64,000 nt of DNA from Streptomyces sp. NBC_01288 (GCF_035982055.1 NZ_CP108427.1:8989001-9053000), one strand, 5' to 3'; shown: positions 8,450-17,345, numbered from the stretch's first letter. The notes: a model not told the origin generated them from the sequence alone. Made by a program: numbers and translations.

Positions 8450-11020
8450 TCACTCGTGCGCGATCGCCGCCAGCACGTTCATGCGCGACGCACGCAACGC
8501 CGGCAGCAGTGCCGCCACGATGCCGACGACCGCCGAGCCGATCACCACCGCGACGATCGTGGTCCAGGGGATCGCGAGCGCCTTCATGCCCTGGAGCGCC
8601 AGGACCTGCTGTGCGCACACGCCCCACACCAGGCCGAGACCGAGTCCGAGTACCGCGCCGAACACCGCGATCACCACCGACTCCAGCCGGATCATCCGCC
8701 GCAGTTGGCGCCGGCCGAGGCCGATCGCGCGGAGCAGGCCGATCTCGCGGGTGCGCTCCACGACCGACAGGGCAAGGGTGTTGACCACGCCGAGCACCGC
8801 GATGACGATGGCAAGGCCGAGCAGCGCGTACACGAGATAGAGCAGTACGGCGATCTGGTCGTGGACGAGTTTCTTGTAGTCGGCCTGGTCGCGGACCTGG
8901 ACCTGCGGATAGGGCTTCAGCGTCGTCTCAAGGGACTTGCGGAGCTGGTCGGCACCCGTACCGGACGCGGCGTTCACGTACAGCGAGGAGTCCTGGCCGT
9001 TCGGGACGTACTTCTCGACCGTGGCGATCCCGAAGAACAGCCCGCCCTGCGTCCCGAACCCGCCCGAGGACCCCTGATCGCTCAGGGCGCCCACCGTCAG
9101 CTTCGTGGTGCGGCCGCCCGGGAACTCGACGGGGAGCACACTGCCGATCCGTACCCCGTGCTTCTTCGCGAAGTCGGCCTCCATCGCGAGGTGTCCGGCC
9201 GCGAGCGCCGAACTCGTGTCGCCCTGCGCGTACTTGATGTGGGCGACGTCGTCGAGCGGGGTGTCGTAACCGGCCGCCGTCGTCTCCACCCGCCTGCCGT
9301 CCGGCAGCCGGACCGCGAGGGGCGCGAAGCGGGCCCGTACGACGAGACCGACGCCCTCGGTGGCGCGTACCTGGTCCGTGACCTCCTTGGAGAACGGCAG
9401 GAAGTTGCCGTTCTGGATCACGAAGTCGGCGCCCAGGGTCTTGTCGATCTGCTGGTCGAAGGACTTGGACATCGACGCGCTCGCCACCGACATCCCGCCG
9501 ACCAGGGCGAGCCCCACCATCAGCGCCGCCGCGGTGGCGCCCGTACGGCGCGGATTGCGCAGGGCGTTGCGCTGGCTCATCCGGCCGACCGAGCCGAACA
9601 GGGCGGGGAAGGCGCCGCCCAGCACTCTGATCATCGGGCGGACCAGGAGCGGGCCCGCGATCACGGTCGCGATCAGCGTGAGGACGATGCCGAGGCCCAG
9701 GAGGGAGGAGGACGAGGCCGTGCTCGTCGCGGCGGCGCAGCCCACCAGCGCGGCCACACCGATCGCCCCGACGATCGAACCCACGACCGCACGCATCCTC
9801 AACGGCCGCCCCACGCCAGCGACGTCCGCGTCCGCGAGAGCCGCCATCGGAGAGACGGTCGCCGCGCGCCGGGCCGGGAGATAGGCGGCGACGAAGGTGA
9901 CACCGACCCCAACGACGTACGCGGCCACCGGAGTTGGCCAACCGACCACCATCTCCGTGGTCTTGAGGTTCATCCCGAACGCGGTCATCAACTTGATCAG
10001 CCCGGCCGCGAGCCCGATCCCGGCCGCCAGACCGAGAGTCGAGCCGACCAGCCCGAGCAGCAGTGCCTCCGTCAGCACCGACCGCCGAACCTGCTTGCGG
10101 TCCGCGCCCAGGGCACGCAACAGGCCCAGTTCGCGGGTGCGTTGGGCGATCAGCATCGAGAACGTGTTGACGATCAGGAAGACACCGACCAGGACAGCGA
10201 TGCCGGCAAATCCCAGCATCACGTACTTGATCACGTCGAGGAAACCGCCCAGATCGGCGGCGGCCGACTTCGCCTGCTCGGAGGCGGTCTTGATGTCGTA
10301 GGTACCGGAAGAGCCGATCGCGGCGGTCACCCGCTGCTTGAGCACGGCGTCGTCGACACCCTTCGCCGCGTCCACCGAGATGCTCGTGGCCCGGTCGGGC
10401 GCGCCGAGCAACTGGTCCTTCGCGGTGGCGGGGTCGAGGAAGACCAGCGCGGCACCCGGGTTGGTGGTGGTGAAGGTGGCGATGCCGACGATCTTGACGT
10501 GGAAGGTGCCCGGCTGCGCCTGGACCGCCAGCGTGTCACCGATCTTCACGTGCTTGTTGTCGGCGGTGTCCGCGTCCAGGAGTGCCTCGTCGGCGCCCTG
10601 CGGGGCGTGGCCCGAGGTCAGTTTCACCGGGCTGCGGTCGGTGAGGTACCAGTCGGTGGCGATGGTGGGCGCGCCGGTGGTCGGGCCGACCGACTTGTTG
10701 TCGCTGTCGACGACCACGATGTTCTCGACGGACACGTCGGCGTGGGTCGAGGCGACCCCGGCGACCTTCGCCACCTGCCCGGCGAGCGAGGCGGGCACGG
10801 TCTCGGTCGCGCCGGTGGGCACCGAGGACTTGAGGTCCTGCTTCGGCTCGACGGTCACATCGGCGGACGTGGAGGCGAAGAGCCGGTCGAAGGTACGGGT
10901 CACCGTGTCGGAGAAGATCAGACTGCCGGCCACGAACGCCACGGACAGCACGACGGCGAGCGCCGACAGCAGCAGCCGTCCCTTGTGCGCGAGGAAGCTC
11001 CGGAGGGTCGCCTTCAGCAC
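8450..11020 (-). CDS. ABC transporter permease, FtsX/MacB-like, two FtsX domains
   Basis: The 856-residue membrane protein starts with a short cytoplasmic segment and one helix (about 15-35). A large extracytoplasmic domain runs to about 250, followed by three helices of a first FtsX domain (about 265-405). A second extracytoplasmic region follows, and then a final FtsX domain (about 735-850) with the repeated motif TRELGLLRALG / TREIGLLRAIG. This architecture fits exporters of lipids, antibiotics or lipoproteins. It begins with GTG 4 bp downstream of the ATPase stop, so the two form one transporter. Confidence 0.92.
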   Translation of the reverse strand: MLKATLRSFLAHKGRLLLSALAVVLSVAFVAGSLIFSDTVTRTFDRLFASTSADVTVEPKQDLKSSVPTGATETVPASLAGQVAKVAGVASTHADVSVENIVVVDSDNKSVGPTTGAPTIATDWYLTDRSPVKLTSGHAPQGADEALLDADTADNKHVKIGDTLAVQAQPGTFHVKIVGIATFTTTNPGAALVFLDPATAKDQLLGAPDRATSISVDAAKGVDDAVLKQRVTAAIGSSGTYDIKTASEQAKSAAADLGGFLDVIKYVMLGFAGIAVLVGVFLIVNTFSMLIAQRTRELGLLRALGADRKQVRRSVLTEALLLGLVGSTLGLAAGIGLAAGLIKLMTAFGMNLKTTEMVVGWPTPVAAYVVGVGVTFVAAYLPARRAATVSPMAALADADVAGVGRPLRMRAVVGSIVGAIGVAALVGCAAATSTASSSSLLGLGIVLTLIATVIAGPLLVRPMIRVLGGAFPALFGSVGRMSQRNALRNPRRTGATAAALMVGLALVGGMSVASASMSKSFDQQIDKTLGADFVIQNGNFLPFSKEVTDQVRATEGVGLVVRARFAPLAVRLPDGRRVETTAAGYDTPLDDVAHIKYAQGDTSSALAAGHLAMEADFAKKHGVRIGSVLPVEFPGGRTTKLTVGALSDQGSSGGFGTQGGLFFGIATVEKYVPNGQDSSLYVNAASGTGADQLRKSLETTLKPYPQVQVRDQADYKKLVHDQIAVLLYLVYALLGLAIVIAVLGVVNTLALSVVERTREIGLLRAIGLGRRQLRRMIRLESVVIAVFGAVLGLGLGLVWGVCAQQVLALQGMKALAIPWTTIVAVVIGSAVVGIVAALLPALRASRMNVLAAIAHE

Positions 11021-11024
11021 GGGG

Positions 11025-11891
11025 TCAGTCCTTGTCGAGGGTTACGTCGGGCACGTCGTCGGAGGAACCGGGGCCAGGGCTGGTACCAGGGTCGGACTCG
11101 GGGGTGTCGAATGGGGCCCGCGTCAGGTCGAACCGCTTCATTCGCTCCAGCACGCCCTCCGCCGTAGGCCGCTCCATCTCGTCCACGATCCGCCCGTCCC
11201 CGAGGAAGAGCACCAGGTCGGAGTGGGCGGCGGCGCCCGGGTCGTGGGTGACCATGACGACGGTCTGCCCGAGATCGTCCACGGCGTCGCGCAGGAAACC
11301 GAGCACTTCGAGGCCCGCCCGTGAGTCGAGGTTGCCGGTCGGTTCGTCGGCGAAGATCAGCTCGGGGCGGGAGGCGAGCGCCCGTGCGCAGGCCACGCGC
11401 TGCTGCTGGCCCCCGGAGAGCTGGGACGGCCGGTGCTTGAGCCGGTCCCGCAGTCCGAGGGTGTCGATGACCTGGTCCAGCCACTTCTGGTCCGGCTTCT
11501 GGCCGGCGATATCCATGGGCAGGGTGATGTTCTCGGCCGCGTTCAGGGTCGGGATGAGGTTGAACGACTGGAACATGAACCCGATCCGGTCCCGGCGCAG
11601 CCGCGTCAGCTCGCGGTCCTTCAGCCCCGTGATCTCGGTGTCGCCGAGCCACACCTGCCCGGCCGAGACGGTGTCGAGCCCCGCCAGGCAGTGCATCAGC
11701 GTGGACTTTCCCGAGCCCGAAGGGCCCATGACCGCGGTGAAACGGCCCCGCGCGATGTCCACGTCCACCGAGTCCAGGGCGAGCACGGTCGTCTCGCCCG
11801 AGCCGTACGCCTTGGTCAGCTTGCGGGCGCGGGCCGCGATCCCACCGGCCGAGGCCTGGCCTGGAGCGTGCTCCGCAGTAGATGTGGTCAA
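11025..11891 (-). CDS. ABC transporter ATP-binding protein, MacB/LolD-like
   Basis: The 288-residue ATPase has Walker A GPSGSGKST at about residue 57, a Q-loop (FQSFNLIPTLNAAENITLP), the signature LSGGQQQR, Walker B LIFADEPTGNLDS, and H-loop VTHD. These motifs place it in the MacB/LolD/FtsE group that pairs with FtsX permeases. I chose TTG at 11891, which has a GAGGGGGC site about 5 bases upstream; the longer frame upstream looks non-coding. The C-terminal 30 residues are an acidic, Pro/Ser-rich tail. It powers the adjacent 856-residue permease. Confidence 0.92.
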   Translation of the reverse strand: MTTSTAEHAPGQASAGGIAARARKLTKAYGSGETTVLALDSVDVDIARGRFTAVMGPSGSGKSTLMHCLAGLDTVSAGQVWLGDTEITGLKDRELTRLRRDRIGFMFQSFNLIPTLNAAENITLPMDIAGQKPDQKWLDQVIDTLGLRDRLKHRPSQLSGGQQQRVACARALASRPELIFADEPTGNLDSRAGLEVLGFLRDAVDDLGQTVVMVTHDPGAAAHSDLVLFLGDGRIVDEMERPTAEGVLERMKRFDLTRAPFDTPESDPGTSPGPGSSDDVPDVTLDKD

Positions 11892-12072
11892 GACAGCCCC
11901 CTCGGACTCCCGCACTGGTGGACGTGCCGACTCCGTACTCCGGGCCGAGCCTAGTGTGACGCGCCGCACAACCGATATCCCCCGTGCGACCGAGGCGGTC
12001 TCCACCCCAGGTCGGGCCCCCGATACCGGTGTAAGGGGCACTCTCCACCCGCCGTCTCCTCCCGCTGAGCCC

Positions 12073-12108
12073 TTGCCGGTGCTAGCAATCCGGCGCTAGC
12101 GTCTAGGT
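12073..12108 (+). promoter_or_regulatory. predicted leaderless promoter with GCTAGC operator repeats
   Basis: TTGCCG (12073-12078) and TAGCGT (12097-12102), 18 bp apart, form a plausible sigma-70 type promoter. The expected transcription start is at or next to the ATG at 12109, so the message is probably leaderless. Two copies of the palindrome GCTAGC, at 12081-12086 and 12095-12100, lie 14 bp apart within the promoter. That is a natural site for autoregulation by the ribbon-helix-helix protein encoded immediately downstream. Operator function is inference. Confidence 0.5.
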
Positions 12109-12348
12109 ATGGCGAAGACCCAGCTGAACGTACGCGTGGACGAGGGCACCGCCCGCGCGGCCCGTGAACGTGCCCTGGCGCGCGGCATGAGCGTCAACCG
12201 CTACATAGAAGAGCTGGTCAGACAGGACACCGGGGAGGCCGGCCACACCTTCGTCGAGGCCGCGGCCGACTTCATGAAGCAGTACGAGTCCGTCTTCGCC
12301 GACGAGTTCGGCAACGACGGGAAGCACACCCGCGAAGGTCGCCGCTGA
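12109..12348 (+). CDS. ribbon-helix-helix (CopG/Arc-type) antitoxin
   Basis: The 79-residue protein begins with a short beta strand (TQLNVRVDE) and two helices, the second containing GMSVNRYIEELV. This is the classic RHH DNA-binding fold around residues 4-42. A variable acidic C-terminus follows, likely to bind and neutralise the toxin. Family members repress their own operon. The downstream gene starts 4 bp after the stop codon, in the usual antitoxin-then-toxin order. There is no ribosome site, in keeping with a leaderless transcript. Confidence 0.82.
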   Translation: MAKTQLNVRVDEGTARAARERALARGMSVNRYIEELVRQDTGEAGHTFVEAAADFMKQYESVFADEFGNDGKHTREGRR

Positions 12349-12352
12349 TCCG

Positions 12353-12727
12353 TTGAGCAATCTCAGGATCGACCTCGCCTGGCTGCTGATGCTCGCCGAA
12401 CACAACACACCCGGAGACCCCCAGGTCACCGACTGGGGCGCGCTCGTCGCCGCCGTCGCGCGCCACCAGGCCGACATATTCGACGTCCCCGTCTACGACA
12501 GCCCGTACGCGCGCGCCGCGTCCTTACTCCAACTCCTCATCCACGTCCCCGCGTTGGAGCGCTCGAACGCCCTCTTCGCCTCCGCCGTCGCGTACGCCTA
12601 CCTCGTCGCCAGCGGCCTGAAGGTCGTCACCTCGCCCGAACAGGTCCGCGATCTGGCCCGGTTGGTCAAGAGCGGCGAGGCGTCGGTCGACGAGATCGCG
12701 CAGGAGTTGCGCCAGTGGAGCCTGTGA
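12353..12727 (+). CDS. Fic/Doc-like toxin component, degenerate Fic motif, TTA codon
   Basis: The 124-residue, mainly helical protein resembles the short Doc-like proteins annotated as Fic-family toxins in Streptomyces. The region HVPALERSNALFASAVAYAYL (about residues 63-83) sits where the Fic motif HPFx[D/N]GNxR is expected. It keeps the leading His and a late Asn but not the central Phe-x-Asp-Gly residues. Activity as an AMP or phosphate transferase is therefore uncertain. The start is TTG at 12353, 4 bp after the antitoxin stop. Codon 58 is TTA (12524-12526), so translation should need the bldA leucyl-tRNA. Confidence 0.7.
   Translation: MSNLRIDLAWLLMLAEHNTPGDPQVTDWGALVAAVARHQADIFDVPVYDSPYARAASLLQLLIHVPALERSNALFASAVAYAYLVASGLKVVTSPEQVRDLARLVKSGEASVDEIAQELRQWSL
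12524..12526 (+). other. in-frame TTA codon (bldA dependence) in Fic-like gene
   Basis: The codon falls between TCC (Ser57) and CTC (Leu59) of the toxin-like gene. TTA is the rarest codon in Streptomyces and is read only by the developmentally regulated bldA tRNA, so it is a recognised control point. Its placement in the toxin, and not in the antitoxin, would leave cells able to make antitoxin but not toxin until bldA is charged. Confidence 0.85.
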
Positions 12728-13423
12728 TCACTCCTCTGTGTCAGGGCGCCACGCGGTGCCGAGGACGCAGTACGAGCTGGGCAGCGCCGGTCCCTTCTCC
12801 GGGATCAACACCCGCCGGTACGGCCCGAGTTCGAACCCCGCGTCGCGCAGCGCGGCGACCGGGTCGCGGGCCAGATGGCAGCCGCCGTTCAGCGGCGGCC
12901 ACAGCGTGCGGTCCAGGGCGCGCTGGGTGAACGTCATCGCCGGTCCGCCGCCCGGGCCGTGCTCGAAGAACCGCACGACTCCACCGGGCCGCAGCACCCG
13001 CCGCGCCTCCGCGAGCGCCCGCGGCACGTCGCGCACGCTGCACAGCACCAGAGACAGCACGACCGCGTCGAAGGCCTCGCTCTTGACGGGCAGCTTCTCG
13101 GCCGCGCCCGGCACCACGTCGACGGGTACCTCGGAGCGGAGCGCGGACTCCACGGCGAGCTGCCGCAGAGTCCGCTCGGGTTCGATCGCGACGATCTCCG
13201 AGACGGCGCTCGGATAGTGCGCGAAGTTCAGGCCGTTCCCGGCCCCGATCTCGATCACCCGCCCGGAGAGCCCCGCGAGCAGCCGGTCCCGCATCCCGGC
13301 GAGACCGAACCGCGACTCGGCGCTCACGCTGAAACGGGCGTAGTAACGGGCGAACAGCGGGTGGTGGACGGCGTCCCGCGGCACAGCGCCGACTGTGCCG
13401 GAGCCTGCGGACCGTAGCGGCAT
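12728..13423 (-). CDS. class I SAM-dependent methyltransferase
   Basis: The 231-residue protein has motif I VIEIGAGNGLNFAHYP (about residues 56-71) for S-adenosylmethionine. It also has an acidic IEPE strand end, FDAVVLSLVLCSV, and the post-motif LRPGGVVRFFEHG, all typical of the Methyltransf_11 fold. ATG at 13423 is preceded by GGGAGGT. The substrate is unknown; related proteins act on small molecules or lipids. Its stop lies immediately next to that of the convergent Fic-like gene, with no intergenic space. Confidence 0.88.
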   Translation of the reverse strand: MPLRSAGSGTVGAVPRDAVHHPLFARYYARFSVSAESRFGLAGMRDRLLAGLSGRVIEIGAGNGLNFAHYPSAVSEIVAIEPERTLRQLAVESALRSEVPVDVVPGAAEKLPVKSEAFDAVVLSLVLCSVRDVPRALAEARRVLRPGGVVRFFEHGPGGGPAMTFTQRALDRTLWPPLNGGCHLARDPVAALRDAGFELGPYRRVLIPEKGPALPSSYCVLGTAWRPDTEE

Positions 13424-13525
13424 GACGACCTCCCGGACCGGACCGAAACCGGTCTCTACCGAGATTGTCCCCCCTGCCGCCCTTGACCATCCCCGCTGCC
13501 GCCGGGGAAGGAACAGGGCCGGGTA

Positions 13526-14212
13526 TCAGGAGATGAAGTCCCGGACCTGCTCGTAGACGCCGTAGTCGTTGTTCATGTCGGTGTGCGAGATGCACCCGAC
13601 GTCCACGTTGGTCGCGCCGCTCAGCTCGGCCGAGGTGTCCGGGTCGATCGCCGCGTCGCAGTCCGACCAGTAGGCCGCGTACGACACGCTGCCCGGCGTC
13701 TCGTCACCGGAGTTGAGCGCCGTGAGGAACGAACTCCCGGTCTGCATCTCCTTGCAGGAGGTGTACAGCCAGCCGCAGAGCGAGGCGATGCTCGTCCCGT
13801 GGTTCACCCCGGCGACCGACACGAAGTCGTCGACGTACGAGGTCCCGCCGAGGTTCTTCAGGTAGTAGCGGCTGTTGAGCGCACCCATGGAGTGGACCAC
13901 CAGGTCGACCTTCGAGGCGCCGGTGCTGGCGAGGACGGACTTGATGTAGGTCGACAGCGTCGACGCGGTCGTGACGTTCGACTTCGTCCAGTCGTAAGAG
14001 ATCGCGTACAGCTCGGAGGACGAGTAGCCGTCCGCCTCGAAGTCCGCGATCCAGTCGTCCCAGCTTGTGGAGTCGCTGCTCAGACCGTGCACGAACACGA
14101 TCGGGTTGTGGCTCGCCGCGTGAGCGGGCGTCGAGGCCAGGGAGAGTGACAGAAGGAGCGAGGTGGTCACGGCCGACAGGGCCGTGGCGATGCGACGCTT
14201 GCGGCGCTGCAT
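13526..14212 (-). CDS. secreted lipase/esterase (alpha/beta hydrolase)
   Basis: The 228-residue exported enzyme begins with a basic n-region (MQRRKRR), a hydrophobic core and an AHA cleavage site near residue 32. The mature part has the oxyanion motif VHGL (41-44) and the nucleophile elbow VHSMG with Ser108. A late Asp (SDCDAAIDPD) and His (SHTDMNNDYGVYEQV) complete a likely triad. These features match small Streptomyces triacylglycerol lipases. It is a single gene with a poorly defined promoter between it and the divergent LuxR-type regulator. Confidence 0.88.
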   Translation of the reverse strand: MQRRKRRIATALSAVTTSLLLSLSLASTPAHAASHNPIVFVHGLSSDSTSWDDWIADFEADGYSSSELYAISYDWTKSNVTTASTLSTYIKSVLASTGASKVDLVVHSMGALNSRYYLKNLGGTSYVDDFVSVAGVNHGTSIASLCGWLYTSCKEMQTGSSFLTALNSGDETPGSVSYAAYWSDCDAAIDPDTSAELSGATNVDVGCISHTDMNNDYGVYEQVRDFIS

Positions 14213-14290
14213 GATGCCTCCTGATACGGGTGGGGTTGTCAGGAGTGTCAGCGCGGGTCTACGCGCGCCGCATCGGCGAAATCGCCGGTC

Positions 14291-14320
14291 TTTACGGGTG
14301 AATTAACTCGCCAGTAACGT
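14291..14320 (+). promoter_or_regulatory. predicted promoter giving a leaderless luxR-type transcript
   Basis: TTTACG (14291-14296) and TAACGT (14315-14320) are separated by 18 bp. The predicted start would be at about 14327-14328, coinciding with the GTG start codon at 14328. No Shine-Dalgarno sequence precedes the GTG, which supports leaderless translation. This is inferred from sequence only. Confidence 0.4.
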
Positions 14321-14327
14321 CAGTTGT

Positions 14328-16598
14328 GTGCTGACTCCGGTGAACCCCACTTCCCTAGACCGCACTTCGCCCCTCTCGCGCACCGACACAGGGCGAACCC
14401 TCGACCCCGCGCTCCCCGAAGGGGTCCGCATCCGCATGCTGCGCGCGGTCTACGGTGATCCGCGCGCCGCCGCCGAACTCCTCCCGCGCCTGACCCCACG
14501 CCAGACCGCGGGCCTCGACCCCCTCCCGACCGAACCGGCGTCCCTGGCACCGGAGTTGCTGACCCGGCACCGCCGGGAGATCCGGGCCCTGCCCGACGAC
14601 ACGCGGTTGCTGTTGCTGCTCGCGGCGGCGGACCAGTACCCGGTCGCCACGCATGCTTTCCTGCGGGCTGTCGCGGCGGCCCGACTCGACACCCGGCCCC
14701 TCGAAGCCGCCGAGACGGCCGGGGTCGCGCACGCGACGGCCGGCGGGGTCGTCTTCCGCGACGCGTGGACGAGGATCGCCGCGTACGAGACCGGGTCACC
14801 GGCGGACCGGCGGGACGTCCACCGGTTGCTGGCACGGGTGTTGCGTACCGAGGGTGAGACGCCGCGGCGTTCCTGGCACCGGGGCGCGGGAGCGCTCGGC
14901 CCCAGCGTGCGCCTCACCGCGGAACTCCGTACGGCCGCGCAACAGGCACGCGACGCCGGCGAACACCCCCTCGCCTGCGCCCTCGTGGAACGCGCCGCCG
15001 CGCTCTCCAGCGACCCGCGTGAGCAGTCCCGCCTCCTCAACCGTGCCGCCGGCGACGCCTGGCAGTCCGGGGAGGGGGACCGGGCGCGAAGACTCGCGGC
15101 CACGACGGACAGCGACGCGTTGAACGGCGTGTTCGCCCTGCGGGCGGGGAACGCGGCGGAGGCGTTCGACGCGCTGCTAACGGCTGTGGCGCGGCGCGAA
15201 CTGGAGGGATCCGGTGCCGACTTGAGACCGGCGTCCGGGTCGACCGAGGTACCCCGCATGGTCGCCCTACCCCGAACTCCCGCTCCCGACCACGCCGTTC
15301 ACCTCCTCGCCCGCGCCACCGAAGCCGCCATATACACCGGTGACCTGAGACGGTGTCGGGAGGCGGCGGCCGTCGCCTCCCGGGTCGGGATCGTGCCGCA
15401 CGGGACGCTCGGGGGACTGGCCGCCGCGTTCGAGGGGCGGTACGAGGACGCGCGGGATCTGCTCAAGGCCGCCGCCGGGAGATGCGGACCTGGAGGGGAC
15501 CCCACCCTCCTCATCCACGCGGGGATCGCCGCGTTGATGCTCGGCGACCACACCCGCGCCACCACCGCCACCGTGCGGGCGGCGGCCTCGGCCCGCGCGC
15601 GGGGCGCGACCGTGGTCGTGGCGCAGGCGATGGAGTTCCGGGCGTACGCCGAGTTCTGGACCGGGCATCCGAGGGCCGCCGAGACGGCCACCGCCGATGC
15701 CCTGTGGCAGGCGCACGCCACCGGTCAGGACAACGGCGCCTGCCATCTGCAAGCAGCGCTCGCCATGTTCGCGGCGCTCACCGGGGACGGCGACGTCTGC
15801 CGGGAACGCGCCGCCGTCGCCCGCTCGTACGCCCTGGGCCGAGGCCTGGGCCTACCGGCCGCCCTCGCGCAATGGGCACTCGCCTACCTCGACCTCAGCA
15901 GCGGCCGTTTCGCCGCCGCGGCGGCCCGGCTGCGCGCGCTCGCCGGGTTCGGGCCGGGCCACGGCCACCGGGCCATCCGCCACCTCGCCACCCCGCACTA
16001 CGTCGAGGCGGCCGTCCGCAGCGGCGACACCCGTATCGCCCGCGCCGCACACGCCGACTACGACCGCTGGGCACGCGCCGTCCGCAGCCCCGACGACCTT
16101 GCCCTGAGCGCCCGTTGCCGGGCCCTGCTCGCACCCGGCGACGAGGCGGTCGAGCACTACCGCACAGCCCTCGACCTGCACGCGCGCGGCACCCGCGACT
16201 TCGAACGGGCCCGCACCGAGCTGCTGTTCGGCGGCGCACTACGCCGACTACGTCGCCGCACCGAGGCCCGCGACCGCCTGCACACCTCGCTGGAGGCCTT
16301 CGAGTCCTTCGGCGCCCCGCACTGCGCCGCCCAGGCCCGCGCCGAACTCCGTGCCCTCGGCACCCCGGTGGCCGCGACCGCCCTCCCCACACCCGGAGCC
16401 CCCACAACCTGCCTGACCGCCCAGCAACTGATGGTCGCCCGCATGGCCGCCGACGGCGCCACCAACCGAGAGATCGCCGTCCGCCTCGCCCTCAGCCCAC
16501 GCACGATCGACCACCACCTGCGCGGCGTCTTCAGCCGGTTGGGCATCCGGTCCCGTATCGAACTGGTACGGCTGCTGGCCGAAGAGGAGGTCTCCTAG
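14328..16598 (+). CDS. large LuxR-family transcriptional regulator
   Basis: The 756-residue protein ends in a LuxR-type helix-turn-helix (about residues 690-752: LTAQQLMVARMAADGATNREIA then LALSPRTIDHHL). Before it lies a long alpha-helical, TPR-like region rich in Ala and Arg. Large LAL regulators normally begin with a P-loop ATPase. Here I see no Walker A, so the ATPase domain is missing or the gene is a naturally short member. GTG at 14328 lacks a ribosome site and the transcript looks leaderless. Its stop overlaps the convergent bioD stop in a shared CTAG. The targets are unknown. Confidence 0.82.
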   Translation: MLTPVNPTSLDRTSPLSRTDTGRTLDPALPEGVRIRMLRAVYGDPRAAAELLPRLTPRQTAGLDPLPTEPASLAPELLTRHRREIRALPDDTRLLLLLAAADQYPVATHAFLRAVAAARLDTRPLEAAETAGVAHATAGGVVFRDAWTRIAAYETGSPADRRDVHRLLARVLRTEGETPRRSWHRGAGALGPSVRLTAELRTAAQQARDAGEHPLACALVERAAALSSDPREQSRLLNRAAGDAWQSGEGDRARRLAATTDSDALNGVFALRAGNAAEAFDALLTAVARRELEGSGADLRPASGSTEVPRMVALPRTPAPDHAVHLLARATEAAIYTGDLRRCREAAAVASRVGIVPHGTLGGLAAAFEGRYEDARDLLKAAAGRCGPGGDPTLLIHAGIAALMLGDHTRATTATVRAAASARARGATVVVAQAMEFRAYAEFWTGHPRAAETATADALWQAHATGQDNGACHLQAALAMFAALTGDGDVCRERAAVARSYALGRGLGLPAALAQWALAYLDLSSGRFAAAAARLRALAGFGPGHGHRAIRHLATPHYVEAAVRSGDTRIARAAHADYDRWARAVRSPDDLALSARCRALLAPGDEAVEHYRTALDLHARGTRDFERARTELLFGGALRRLRRRTEARDRLHTSLEAFESFGAPHCAAQARAELRALGTPVAATALPTPGAPTTCLTAQQLMVARMAADGATNREIAVRLALSPRTIDHHLRGVFSRLGIRSRIELVRLLAEEEVS

Positions 16599-17344
16599 GC
16601 CGCGCCGGTCGAGCGGGGGTTCCAGGACGGCGGCGCCTCCCGCCCCCCGAACCCCTCCGCATCCCACACCCCGTCAAGCCGCGGCGCCACCCAACTCGGC
16701 GCCGCAGCACGGAAGTCCGCCGGTGTCAGCACCCCCGCGCCCTCCGGCAACGCCCCGAGCAGTGGTGCCCCCGCCACCTCCGGCAGGTCGGCCACGTTGC
16801 AACGCGACGCCAGGTCGGGCGAGATGGGCCAGCTGCCGATCACCACGCCCAGCAAGTCGAGGCCCTGGGAACGGAGTTCACGGGCCGTCAGTTCCGTGGT
16901 GTTCAGGGTGCCGAGGCCCGCCGACGCCACCACCAGGACCGGCGCCCCCAGCAGCCGCGCCGCGTCCGCCAGTGTGCCGCCCTCCGCGTCGAACCGTACG
17001 AGCAGCCCGCCCGCGCCCTCGACCAGTACCAGGTCGTGCTCGGTGGCCAACTTCTGGGCGGCTTCGGCGATTTCGTGCGGGTGTACCGGTGCGAGACCGG
17101 CTCGGCGGGCGGCCGTGCCGGGGGCCAACGGCTCGGGATACCGGGCGAGTTCGGTCGCCGTGACGGCGCCCGCGAGCCTCGCCACCTCGTCGGCGTCCCC
17201 GCGCTCGTCCGGCCGTAGACCCGTCTGGGCGGCCTTCAGGACGGCCACCGTGCGGCCGGCCGCGAGCGCCGTCGCCGCTACCGCGGCCGTGGTGATCGTC
17301 TTGCCGACCTCCGTGCCCGTGCCCGTGATCACCAGTACCGGCAT
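16595..17344 (-). CDS. bioD: dethiobiotin synthetase
   Basis: The 249-residue enzyme forms the ureido ring of dethiobiotin from DAPA, CO2 and ATP. The N-terminal P-loop VITGTGTEVGKT (about residues 4-15) is diagnostic, followed by KAAQTG (about 37-42) and VEGAGGLLVR (about 109-118). It is the last gene of bioB-bioA-bioD, starting one base after the bioA stop. The C-terminal 20 residues are variable. It ends tail-to-tail with the LuxR-type regulator. Confidence 0.95.
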   Translation of the reverse strand: MPVLVITGTGTEVGKTITTAAVAATALAAGRTVAVLKAAQTGLRPDERGDADEVARLAGAVTATELARYPEPLAPGTAARRAGLAPVHPHEIAEAAQKLATEHDLVLVEGAGGLLVRFDAEGGTLADAARLLGAPVLVVASAGLGTLNTTELTARELRSQGLDLLGVVIGSWPISPDLASRCNVADLPEVAGAPLLGALPEGAGVLTPADFRAAAPSWVAPRLDGVWDAEGFGGREAPPSWNPRSTGAA

Positions 17345-17345
17345 G

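Noticed and set aside
8456..11167. A 903-codon open frame on the plus strand
   Set aside because: It mirrors the ABC permease gene. Composition is Arg/Gly/His-rich with no domain pattern.
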